Source: Methanosarcina siciliae T4/M | GTDB taxonomy: Archaea; Halobacteriota; Methanosarcinia; Methanosarcinales; Methanosarcinaceae | Direction: 5' to 3' | Length of the DNA stretch: 64,000 nucleotides | Assembly (NCBI RefSeq): GCF_000970085.1 | Contig: NZ_CP009506.1 | Coordinates: forward strand, 1,674,001 to 1,738,000 | Part shown: piece by piece, positions 35,127 to 44,100 of the stretch | How positions within the stretch are numbered: the first letter of the stretch is position 1 | Layout: each line of letters starts with the position of its first letter | The notes under the pieces: generated by a model | The model's input: the letters and a program-made list of their open reading frames with translations, nothing else | What the model was told of the DNA's origin: nothing | Databases searched by the model: none | Translations under genes and position numbers: made by a program

Positions 35127-36224
35127 ATGAATCCTGATGAAAACAATGAATTGATTGAAGAAGATTTATCCCTGTCCGAGTTTCTCGTGCCGGATACGCC
35201 GGAGATAAAGGAAATTAAAAGCATTTACGAGAAAGAATACGAGTACAGTGATTATCTGAGTGAAATCGAGTTTTCAATTGCCGACTATTACTACAACGCG
35301 AACCGAAAAGTAACGGACAAAGATGTCATAAGGGCATTGAAGAATATAAAGGAGAACCGCGACAAACCAATCAGTTTCTTTGAAAAGCCCCTTGAAAAAG
35401 AAATCGTAAAAAGTCTGGTTGAGCCTCTTGAGGAAAACTTGCTTTATGACCATGAATTCACCCTTGTCATTAACTATGTTTTGTGGTCCATTGACAACAG
35501 GTCCTGGATGGAGGGAAAACAGGCCTATGTAAAGTGGATCACGTATGTGCTTGGCTTTTATTCAGAGGAAGAAGAGAAAAAATACGAACGCAAGTTCAAA
35601 AAATTTGCATCCAAGATGGGCGTATCCGGGGCTCAGGTTGATATGCTCCTCATGAAAAAAGAAGCTGAAAATTTCTTTGATGAAGACGATACTTTTGGAG
35701 AGGGAAGCTTATTCGAAGACCTGGCGTTAGAAGATATTCTTGAAGAGGACAGGGTAGCAGATGACCTTGAAACCGGTTTCTTTTTAATGACCGACGCTGA
35801 AAAATTTGATTTTCTGCTGGATAAAGGCCCGGATTATGTTGAACTTGTCCAGGATTATATAATGGAACTTGCGGAAAAAGAAGAATTTGAAAAAATCCAG
35901 GATTTTTACAAAAAGTTCAATGAAAAACATGAAAACTTCTTCCCCATGCATTTTATTGTGGGATCTGCCTACCTCAACAGTGACCCTGCTCAAGCAATAT
36001 CCTATTTTGAGAAAACCCTGAAAGCCACCGAAAATTCCGAAGAATTCCCCCCGGAAATGCTAGAGGAACTGAAAACAAATATGGACCTTCTTACAAGCCT
36101 CCTCCTTGAAGAATCTACTGAAAAAGTAGAGGAAAAAGCAAGTGAAGACAGAAAAGGCGAAATGAAACAAAAAACTAGAAAAAAAGCTTCAAAGAAGAAA
36201 TCTGAGAACAAAGCTAATTCTTAA
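35127..36224 (+). CDS. Uncharacterised acidic protein with Lys-rich tail
   Basis: This 365-residue protein was not recognised. It is strongly acidic and helical. The middle has an E-E-E-E-K-K-Y-E-R-K-F-K-K-F segment and an acidic cluster near residues 190-220. Residues about 240-320 look like TPR-type helix pairs (P-M-H-F-I-V-G-S-A-Y-L, Q-A-I-S-Y-F-E-K-T-L). The last 35 residues are Lys/Glu-rich. It stands between the TelA cassette and decayed restriction genes. It may be a stress or defence accessory, but no function can be assigned. Confidence 0.55.
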   Translation: MNPDENNELIEEDLSLSEFLVPDTPEIKEIKSIYEKEYEYSDYLSEIEFSIADYYYNANRKVTDKDVIRALKNIKENRDKPISFFEKPLEKEIVKSLVEPLEENLLYDHEFTLVINYVLWSIDNRSWMEGKQAYVKWITYVLGFYSEEEEKKYERKFKKFASKMGVSGAQVDMLLMKKEAENFFDEDDTFGEGSLFEDLALEDILEEDRVADDLETGFFLMTDAEKFDFLLDKGPDYVELVQDYIMELAEKEEFEKIQDFYKKFNEKHENFFPMHFIVGSAYLNSDPAQAISYFEKTLKATENSEEFPPEMLEELKTNMDLLTSLLLEESTEKVEEKASEDRKGEMKQKTRKKASKKKSENKANS

Positions 36225-36342
36225 AAAGCATATGTATAAGAAGATACAGTTGCCGCAGAGAAGATTCGCTGCGCTCAAGAGGACTGAATCACTAATATCT
36301 ATGACCCATACAACCATATTCACCTTACCAGGTCGTTCTTTC

Positions 36343-36360
36343 CCGCTCGCCTGCGAGCGG
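36343..36360. terminator. GC-rich hairpin
   Basis: CCGCTCG and CGAGCGG form a perfect 7-bp stem with a CCTG loop about 120 bases after the acidic protein gene. No T-tract follows. It may be a transcription end or part of a decayed repeat. Confidence 0.3.
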
Positions 36361-36501
36361 CCTTGCCGATAATATCACAAAAGAAGAAGAAACAGAACTA
36401 AACGCCAGCCTGCCAAAACCGATGTGTAAAGATTTACCCTGAATAATAAGATTAATTCTAATCCCACAACAGTAATAATAAATGATATGGAGGAGAGCAA
36501 T

Positions 36502-37209
36502 TGGCCTCTGAAACTAAATTCAAAGAAACAGAGATCGGGACGATTCCTGAAGAATGGAATGTTTACATTCTTAATAATGTTGTTGAAATCATCGAGGTGG
36601 AACTTGGGGAAGATTTCGGAGGGGTGGGAAGTAGGAAATATTCTTGATTTTGCGAACCTTTTAAGTGGTGGAACTCCTAAGACATCAGTCAGTGAATACT
36701 GAGATGGTGGAATTCCTTGGGTTTCAGCAAAGGATGTAACAAGTTCAAATGGTACTTTTGTATTAATTACCGAGAAAACAATCACCCAAAAAGGAATTGA
36801 GAAAAGTAATGCAAAGTTGCTTCCCAAATTTACAACTGTCGTTACTGTCAGAGGAACCGTAGGCAACGTTTGTATTCTTTTTCAGAAAATGGCGATTAAC
36901 CAGACAAATTATGGGCTAAAAAGCAAATCCGATTACGGTGACTTTTTCTTATTCTTGACTATTTTGAATCTTATTCAGGACATGAAACAAAACGCATATG
37001 GTACTGTCTTTGATACGATTACAACAAAAACATTTAAACAGATAAAGATTATTTTACCATTAAGATCAGTTATAGAGTCTTTTGAGAATATTATCAATAA
37101 TATTATGGGGAAAGTATTGTTCAATCTTGAAGAGTCTGAGAATATCGGCTCAGTTCGTGATGCTCTTCTTCCAAAACTCATGTCAGGAAAAATTAGGGTT
37201 GAATGTTAA
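36502..37209 (+). pseudogene. hsdS: Decayed type I specificity subunit
   Basis: A GGAGGAG site and TTG at 36502 begin a frame whose start (E-T-E-I-G-T-I-P-E-E-W) is typical of HsdS. It soon runs into TGA, while a shifted frame continues from about 36615 with the TRD-like L-L-S-G-G-T-P-K. A second stop (TGA at 36700-36702) interrupts Y-stop-D-G-G-I-P-W, where families have Y-W-D-G-G-I-P-W (TGG to TGA). The last part to 37209 is intact (M-S-G-K-I-R-V at the end). One recognition domain seems deleted. It is a remnant with no local hsdM. Confidence 0.8.
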
Positions 37210-37210
37210 A

Positions 37211-37630
37211 ATGTCAAAAGTTGTTTTGATATCTTGCGTGAGTAAAAAATTGCCCTATAAAGCAAAGGCAAAAGATCTGTACATTAGTTCTCTTTTCAAA
37301 TACAACCTTAAATATGCGAAATCTTTGAACCCTGACAAAGTTTTCATTCTTTCTGCAAAATATGGCTTGATCGATCTGGAAAGAGAAATTGAGCCTTATG
37401 ATAAAACTTTGAACAATATGCCATCTGAAGAGATCAAAAAATGGGCGGATTGCGTAATAGGCCAATTAAAAAAGGAAGCAAATCCGGAAGAGGATGAATT
37501 CATTTTCCTTGCAGGTGAGAAATACAGAAAATATCTGCTGCCTCATATTTCAAAATATCAAATCCCTCTTGAGGGAATGAAAATCGGGGAACAGCTACAG
37601 TACCTCAAAATGAGATGTTCAAATGAGTGA
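37211..37630 (+). CDS. DUF6884 family protein
   Basis: This 139-residue protein matches the DUF6884 family. It has the N-terminal V-L-I-S-C-V-S-K-K segment (residues 4-12), the A-K-D-L-Y-I-S-S-L-F segment near residue 19, the I-L-S-A-K-Y-G-L-I segment near residue 45 with a following P-Y-D-K-T-L, and an F-L-A-G-x-x-Y segment near residue 93. The family often occurs beside nucleases and in defence islands; function unknown, with a conserved Cys and Tyr suggesting an enzyme. Its start follows the hsdS remnant's stop by one base. Its end overlaps the next gene (ATGAGTGA). Confidence 0.75.
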   Translation: MSKVVLISCVSKKLPYKAKAKDLYISSLFKYNLKYAKSLNPDKVFILSAKYGLIDLEREIEPYDKTLNNMPSEEIKKWADCVIGQLKKEANPEEDEFIFLAGEKYRKYLLPHISKYQIPLEGMKIGEQLQYLKMRCSNE

Positions 37631-38285
37631 AAAATGCAAGCAACTGCACCAATGGTTCAATAATCTGGAAAGGATAAGTTTTCCGTTTGATGAGAGAAAA
37701 ATTCCTCGCAATGGAATCTATATTTTGTTTGAAAAAGGAGAAACTGCTCACGGCATGGACAGAGTCGTTCGCATAGGGACTCATACAGGTAAAAACCAGT
37801 TAAGATCAAGGTTAAAACAGCATTTCATTAAAGAAAACAAGGATCGAAGCATTTTCAGGAAAAATATAGGGCGAGCTTTACTGAACAGAGATAAAGACCC
37901 TTTTCTTGATCAGTGGGAAATAGATTTGACCAGCAGGAAAGCAAAAAAAGAAAACGCTGGTTTGATTGACTCTGAGAAGCAGGAAGAAACGGAAAAGAGA
38001 GTAAGCCAGTATATCCAGAAAAATTTCAGTTTTGTTGTAATTGAAGTCGAAGCTCAGGAAAAAAGGCTTGAACTCGAATCAAAAATAATCTCTACAATTT
38101 CTCTGTGTGATGAATGTGGGCCTTCATCTGACTGGCTGGGTTTGTTTTCCCCAAAAGAAAAAATACGCAAAAGTGGACTTTGGTTGGTAAATGAGTTATT
38201 CAAAGAACCTTTGTCTGATGAGGATATGCGACTAATCGAAAATTTAGTATCACACGCCGCTGGAATCGAGAAATTTATAGAGTGA
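37623..38285 (+). CDS. GIY-YIG-like nuclease
   Basis: This 220-residue protein begins with a GIY-YIG-type segment: N-G-I-Y-I-L-F-E-K-G near residue 28, R-V-V-R-I-G-T-H near residue 45 (the second YIG-type strand), then R-S-R-L-K-Q-H-F near residue 60, giving the conserved Arg and His. A Glu-rich helix with E-L-E-S-K near residue 142 could supply the metal-binding Glu. GIY-YIG nucleases cut DNA at single metal sites. The 8-base overlap with the DUF6884 gene shows coupling, and the two proteins likely act together. Identification of the catalytic set is moderately sure. Confidence 0.65.
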   Translation: MSEKCKQLHQWFNNLERISFPFDERKIPRNGIYILFEKGETAHGMDRVVRIGTHTGKNQLRSRLKQHFIKENKDRSIFRKNIGRALLNRDKDPFLDQWEIDLTSRKAKKENAGLIDSEKQEETEKRVSQYIQKNFSFVVIEVEAQEKRLELESKIISTISLCDECGPSSDWLGLFSPKEKIRKSGLWLVNELFKEPLSDEDMRLIENLVSHAAGIEKFIE

Positions 38286-38607
38286 AGATTTCAATCTCTT
38301 ATTTTATCTTGTGACTATTTTCGTGACTATTTCTCTTTGTAATTTCAAGGACTGACCGCTCTCCTTCGTCGAGCCGGACAAGACACGTTAAAGACAGCTA
38401 ATACGGTTTCCCCGTTTTTCCAAAAATCGTTTCTTCAAAACCGCCTACCGGATTTGAATTCAAATCAGTTCTTTTGCCGGCTCCGATTTATTTAATGAGT
38501 TTTTGAAAGCGGTAGATTGCACCGCGGACAGAAATAATATATTAAAACAGCTATACGCACTTTTCATTCAATATCCCTATCTAAAGCTGGAGGAGGAGGT
38601 GGAGAGA
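38286..38607. other. Gap with gene fragments
   Basis: About 320 bases. On the minus strand a short V-R-L-D-E-G-E-R-S-V-L-E segment near 38,330-38,400 looks like the beginning of a transposase-like protein. On the plus strand a frame from about 38,495 reads F-L-K-A-V-D-C-T-A-D-R-N-N-I-L-K-Q-L and looks protein-like before running into the antisense of the transposase stub. Both are probably broken-gene debris. Confidence 0.25.
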
Positions 38608-38847
38608 TCATCGCAATATTCGTTTCCGAAGTTCTATAGTTATGGGATCAAGTTTCCAATTTTTAGCTTTAAGGACTTCTTTTTCGATCAAGAGATTTCT
38701 ATTTTTAGCTTCAAGCTTCTCTTTTCTGGCTTCAAGCTTCTCTTTTTTGGCTTCAAGCTTCTTTTTTTTGGCTTCGAGTTCCTCGATGTAGGAAACAACA
38801 GCCTTCGGGTTCGACCGGATAAGATTGAGAAGTTCTTCATCTTTCAT
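38608..38847 (-). pseudogene. IS66-type transposase, N-terminal stub
   Basis: The 79-codon frame begins M-K-D-E-E-L-L-N-L-I-R-S-N-P-K-A-V-V-S-Y and continues into a coiled coil made of seven-residue repeats (K-K-E-K-L-E-A). Both are typical of the N-terminal part of IS66-family transposases. The DDE catalytic region is absent; the frame ends after R-K-R-I-L-R. The 21-bp coiled-coil repeat seems recently expanded. It is a residue of an inserted element in the restriction debris. Confidence 0.55.
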
Positions 38848-39256
38848 AAACAGCTCCCCTAAATTTTGTTTTATGATATTCGATATGAGGAAGGCGATAA
38901 TTGGACTTACATGAAATAGAAGTTAGAAATAGGTAATGGTAGGAATAGACAATAGCCATACCGGAAGCTCGATCAAAGATACACTAAAAACGTAGCATTG
39001 GACTATCAGTCGCCTGTACTTATCACGATTAGTACTATTTTAGATTAGTATTTTGAAAATTCAATATCAAAGGACATCTTCTGTGGATTTCAATAAGAAA
39101 AAAATCCAATTATCCACCCGGAACAGGCACAACTGACAGTAGTTCATGACTTTCGTTTTCTCAAAAGAAAAACAACAAAATAGCTACACTTAAATAAATT
39201 TACTGAAATACACAATTCTAATTTTATGCTCTTGTTTCAATAGCTAAAGCTCTTTT
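38848..39256. other. AT-rich gap before the hsdR remnant
   Basis: About 410 bases of AT-rich sequence without recognised genes. The last ~40 bases before 39257 lead into the hsdR remnant without a clear start signal. Confidence 0.3.
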
Positions 39257-39612
39257 TTGAGCGAGAGCTTGCCCTTAAAAATTAAAAACCAGACAAAAAA
39301 GAAAGGAGAAATCCCCATCCCTGCCATCATCCCCGAATCCGAAGTAGAAGCCGCATCCCTTGAAATCCTCTCCGAGCTCGGATACGATTACCTTTATGGT
39401 CCGGACATCGCTCCCGAAACGGAAGATGCTGAAAGGGAAGATTTCGGGATTGTCATCCTGCTGCGCAGGCTCAGGACTGCGGTTGACAGACTGAACCCGA
39501 AAATTCCGGCAGGAGCCAAGAGAAGAAGCAATAAAAAAGGTGCTCAGGGCTGAAAGTCAGGACCTTGTGCACAACAACCGGGCTTTTCACAGTATGCTGG
39601 TAAACGGGGTCG
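39257..39612 (+). pseudogene. hsdR: Type I restriction R subunit, N-terminal remnant
   Basis: The frame contains I-P-E-S-E-V-E-A-A-S-L-E-I-L and G-Y-D-Y-L-Y-G-P-D-I-A-P, which are the typical first ~60 residues of one HsdR subgroup. An extra base near 39518-39522 shifts the frame. Removing it restores E-E-A-I-K-K-V-L-R-A-E-S and H-S-M-L-V-N-G-V-D, the next conserved stretch. At about 39610 the sequence changes strand (see the next entry). It is unrelated in detail to the intact hsdR at 19488-21797. Confidence 0.75.
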
Positions 39613-39813
39613 ATGGTTCTCGTCCTCTACAATGGTAAACTGGTTAACCGCAAGAAACTCGTTTTTTAGAGGCTCCGAAAAATCAAAAAGCCAGAACTTA
39701 TCAAAAAGGTCTCCTGCTACTACGAATAAATTTCGTTTTTCTTCTTTTTTCCTCTGTACGAGCTGATCTAACGTAGAAAATCACGCTTCTGCGATTTCTG
39801 CCTGTACATCTAG
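39609..39813 (-). pseudogene. hsdR: Inverted continuation of the hsdR remnant
   Basis: Read on the minus strand, this stretch gives W-L-F-D-F-S-E-P-L-K-N-E-F-L-A-V and N-Q-F-T-I-V-E, which is the segment that should follow H-S-M-L-V-N-G-V-D in HsdR. It therefore lies in inverted orientation right after the first part. The two halves share the junction bases ggggtcgat, a short microhomology. Upstream of it on the minus strand the frame is open for about 30 codons (L-D-Q-L-V-Q-R-K-K) and then meets a TGA. The rest of the gene is missing. Confidence 0.7.
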
Positions 39814-40081
39814 ACACTTTGTGAATTTAGTTTCTAAGTGTACGTATGAGATTCAAAATATTTTTACACTCATGAATATCTCAATAATATTTTTATTATT
39901 TATATATTGAATATTTGTAATAAGACATAACTGTAAAACTCCAATCATATTTGAGATAATCGGATTTGAAGTCTGATATGTCCATATTTTGAAGTTTTAC
40001 CGTATCAAAAGTAGATAGTTTTTTTATATATGTTGGAATCCTTGTACTAAAAGATAATCAAAATAGTTTCAGGGCATCCGC
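39814..40081. other. AT-rich gap upstream of the helicase fragment
   Basis: About 270 AT-rich bases with TATA-like stretches near 39,890-39,910 and 40,020-40,030. No gene was recognised. Confidence 0.3.
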
Positions 40082-40750
40082 ATGTTAGAAGAACTTCTCA
40101 CAACTCTCACCCCCAGACAACAAGAAGCCGTATCCCACAGCTTAGGCCCCCTCTTAATCCTTGCAGGGGCAGGCACAGGCAAGAGCACAACGATCACAGC
40201 AAAAATTGCCTGCATGATCGAAAAGCAGGGAATCGCTCCTGACAAAATTCTTGCTCTCACATTCTCGAGGGAAGCTGCCATAAACATGGAACGGAAAGTC
40301 CGGGACCTCCTTGGACAGGGTGTTGACGTAAAAGTTAGCACCTTTCATGCCTTCTGTGCAGAACTTATCCGGGAAAACGCTGAGATCTGCGGGGTTTCAG
40401 ATCACTTTACTATTTTTGAAGAGATTGATGCAGCTATCCTGATTTATAAGGAGCTGAATACCACCTCAAGAACTGCCGCCCTGTATGCAAATACGATTGC
40501 AAAGGCAAAGGACCTGAATATCTCAATTGACCAGTTCAAGGAATACCTGGAAACAAGGAAAGCAGGGCTGTTTGAGTTTGTTGGGGAAGAAGCCTGGGAG
40601 CAGTTTTACACGGAATTCAGGATCAAACTGAACACCTTCCATTTGAAAAACAAGGACGAGCAAAAAACCCTGAAAGCTGAAAAGAAAGACTGGCAGACCT
40701 TTCGTAGCTGGAACAATAATCCCAGCGAATCCCAAGTCATTCAGATTTGA
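40082..40750 (+). pseudogene. UvrD/Rep-type helicase, N-terminal fragment
   Basis: The frame encodes 222 residues of a superfamily 1 helicase: a Q-motif (L-T-P-R-Q-Q-E-A-V), Walker A G29-A-G-T-G-K-S-T, motif Ia (L-A-L-T-F-S-R-E-A-A near residue 58) and motif Ib (V-S-T-F-H-A-F-C near residue 85). The 1B-type helical part follows, then the frame ends at a TGA. A full protein would have 600-1000 residues, so motifs II-VI are missing. It is likely a nonfunctional fragment, joined to unrelated sequence at its 3' end. Confidence 0.75.
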
Positions 40751-41003
40751 AGGCTGGGTAACAAAAAAGTGGTTCTGGGTTGAAGAATCCGAAAAAAAGA
40801 ATGTTCTGAACGAGGATATTTCGAAACTCAGAGTTTCCTATTTCAAAAAAGGAGAGTACAACAACTCAAAGTCAATAAAAACATTTGCATATCCACTTGA
40901 ACAGATTCAGGGAACAGCTGATTTGAAAAGTAAAATTATTGAAAAGCTGCTCGAAACCGCAAAAAACAATCCAGATACAGACGATCCTGAAATTCTGGCG
41001 TAA
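40740..41003 (+). pseudogene. C-terminal fragment of an unidentified protein
   Basis: In the frame one base off from the helicase fragment, 87 codons run to a TAA at 41001. They read F-R-F-E-G-W-V-T-K-K-W-F-W-V-E-E-S and then a Lys/Asn-rich, helical end (E-K-L-L-E-T-A-K-N-N-P). This looks like the end of a real protein, brought against the helicase fragment by a deletion or frameshift. No family was recognised. Confidence 0.4.
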
Positions 41004-41172
41004 TGTATAATTCTCGAAGTTCTTTGTCAAATAAAAAAGATAGTATTCAGGAGCCGGGGAAGAATCCGGTTCCTTTGTGAAATATTTTCACAGTAATTTA
41101 TGCAAAGCATTTTTGTTTCAATTATTCTTGTCCAACTTTTTTCCATTTAATCTCTCTGATCTTCGGCTCTTT

Positions 41173-44100
41173 TTACACCGCATCAAGGTCTACAACCCGG
41201 GCTTCCGGGAACCTTCCTGCAAGCATCTGTACGGTTTCGGGGTGGCAGGTGAAATAAAAGAGCTGGTTGCCCGGGACAAGGTCCTTTATGGCTTCACAGG
41301 TACTTTTGCAGCGTTCGGGGTCAAAGTTTACCAGTACGTCATCAAATACGATGGGAAGAGATTCCGAATGCCTCCCGAATTCCCTGATAAAACCGAAACG
41401 CAGAGAGAGATAAAGCTGTTCGGCTGTTCCCCGGCTGAGTTCCTGGACGCTCTTCTGGCGGCCTTCCCGGTCTTCAACGTAGATTTCGGAAGAGTTGAGC
41501 GGGGAATAAATCCGCGTGTACCTGCCTCCGGTGATCTTTGAGAAAAAGGACTGGGCTTCCACGATGACTGCGGGCTGCCTTTCCTTTTCATAGACTTCGA
41601 CGGCTCTGGCAAGGACTTTTTGGGCAAGGACCAGGGATGCCCATTTCCTTGACTTTTCGTGAAGGTCTTCAAGCAGGCTTTCCTGCATTACCCTTGCCAG
41701 GGAACCTTCACTCCCGTGTTCGAGCTGTTCAATCTGGTTTCCTATCGCTCCGCGCCTGTCCATGATCTCGGAGGTTTCCTGTTCAAGGGTTTCCAGGCAT
41801 TCTTCCAGCTTGCGGTTTTCTTCTTCCAGGCCCAGGGGATCGGAAGCTTGCAGTTCTTCTATGAAAAGCTCATACTTTTCCCCGTCCCCGGAAACCCTCC
41901 TGATCTGCTGTTCAGCTTCCCTTATCCTGTTTTCGAGCTCGGTTCGCCGAGCCCAGTGCCGTGCATTTTCACGGAATTTTTCTTCCGTTGCTGCGGAGCC
42001 GGACTCAAGAAGGGCTGCAAGGTCTTTTTCAGCTGCTTCAGACTTTTCCCGGGCTGCCTGAAGTTCGATCTCGAGTTCTTTTGACCTTGTTTTCAGCTGC
42101 TCCAGTTTCCTTGCTTCATCGGATGCCTCTACAAGGTCCGAACGGAGTTTTTCAACCTGGGTATCGAAAGAAAGCCCGGAAAACGGACGTCTGCATTCCT
42201 GCAGGACCCCGCTCACCTTTACTTCATAGGCTTCTATCGAAGTTTTGCCGGAAACTATCTGTTCCTCAAGGTTCCGGATCGTCCGCTGCCTGTCAAAACA
42301 TCTTCCGATTATTGAAAATATTTCAAGCACGCTTTCCACGGAAAGCGAGGGATCAAGCCCGTAAGTTCCAAGCCAGCCGGTCCACTTTTCGGAGAGGGCG
42401 TCCCTTTGCGTTCTTTCCTCAAGGAGCCGGGCTTCGAGCTCTTCTTTTTTACGCTCAAGGCTTTCGGATTCAAGTTCAAGAGTCCTCATCCTTTCGGCCT
42501 GGTTAAATGCAAAACTTACGTCCTCCCTGAGCTTTGCTATTTCACTGTCAAATGCGATTCCCGAAACAGGCCTTTCGCAGGCTTCCAGAACGCCAAGGGC
42601 TTCTTCTTCGTACTTTTTAACAGCAGCTTCCCTGAACTTTACCTGTTTTTCCAGTTCTTTGATATTTTTTTGCTTTTCCAGACAGGCTTTGATCGCTGAA
42701 AGGAGGTCAAGTACATGCTCGGGAGAAAGTTCCGGGTCGAGTCCTGAAGAAAGAAGCCATTCTTTCCATTCCTGGCGAACCTCTTCCTGCCTTTCCTCTC
42801 CGGCTTTCAGCTTACCTTCAAGTTCCTTGTAAGCTGCATCTAACTTATCCAGCTTCTTCCGGAGCTTGTCCTTTCCCTGGCGCAGTTCCCCGGCAGTTTT
42901 CAAATCAAGCAGGACCCTCTGCAGTTCATCGGCTTTCTGCTCCCGTACCGAGGGATCGGGGATGTCTTCAAAGCCGCACTTTCTTGCCCGTTTTTTCATG
43001 TCTGCTGTCAGGACAGCAATCTCTCCGGACAGCTTTTCCTTTGAGTCCTGTGCTTTCTGTTTCCGGGCTTCGGTTCCTTTCAGGTGCTCCTCCCCGGCAG
43101 GAGGACTTGAAGGCTGACTCGACGGTTTTTTCCTGGCTTTCAGGAAGTATATGGCAGAAGTAGCAAAAAGGAGGAAAAATATGCCAAGTCCGGGGAGCAG
43201 GGCGTCGTTTATGTACTCGTAGGCAAGGCCTATGCCACCTGCAAGCAGGAGCATTCCTGCAGGCCAGAGGGGAAGCCCTTCCTCATGCTCGGTTTCCCGG
43301 GGCCTGAAGGCTGCAAAAAGCATCTCTTCTTTTTCCAGGTCTTTTTCCAGGTTTTTGAGTTCACTTTCCTTTTCCCTGAGGAGAGGCTGCTTCACCCTGA
43401 GGTAGCTTACAGCTTCAAGCCCCTGCTTTACCTCTTCAGGGTCGGGAAGCCTTGAGTATGCCCCGAGTTTCTCTTCCAGGGCTTCGATTTCCCCGCGGAC
43501 TTCTTCGATTTCCCCAAGGGCAAGTTCGAGCCTGTCGCGGCACCTCTCGATTGTTTTTTCAGCCTCTTCCATTTCCCTTCGCTTTCCAGGTACGGTTTCC
43601 TTTGAAGGGGTTGAACGCTCGAAACGGGCAAGAGTAGTTTCGTCCCAGCCCTTCCCAAGCCCTGAAAGGTTTTCCTCCAGCTCGGCTTTTCTGGCCCGGA
43701 CTTCCTGGGTTTCGGAAAGGAGGGAGTCCTTATCAGCCCGGTATTTCTCGATTCCGTTTCCAAGTTCGATTACCTGGTCCCTGTGCACCAGCAGGCTTTC
43801 TTCAAAGACGTCTTTTTCCTGAAGGACCCGCTCGATGCCGGTGAGGACCTGATTGAGCTCGTTTTGAGTCTCCTTTATTTTAGCCTCAATTTCTTCTACT
43901 GCCCTTCGCATTCGGATGACGTTTTCCCTTGCAGGGATGGAACGGTCAAAGCGGTCCAGAGCCTCTTCATCCCAGTCCGGACCCAGTTCCAGGAGGAGCT
44001 CGGAAAGCCCGGCTTCTTCCTGCTTGAGCTTTGCTTCCAGGGAAGGGAGCGCTTTTACTTCGGACCTGTACTTCCCAAGCCCGCTTTCCAGTTCCAGCAC

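Noticed and set aside
38503..38862. Plus-strand frame opposite the IS66-type stub
   Set aside because: Its second half is the antisense of the coiled-coil repeat (Phe/Leu/Ser-rich). Only the first ~35 codons look protein-like and may be debris.
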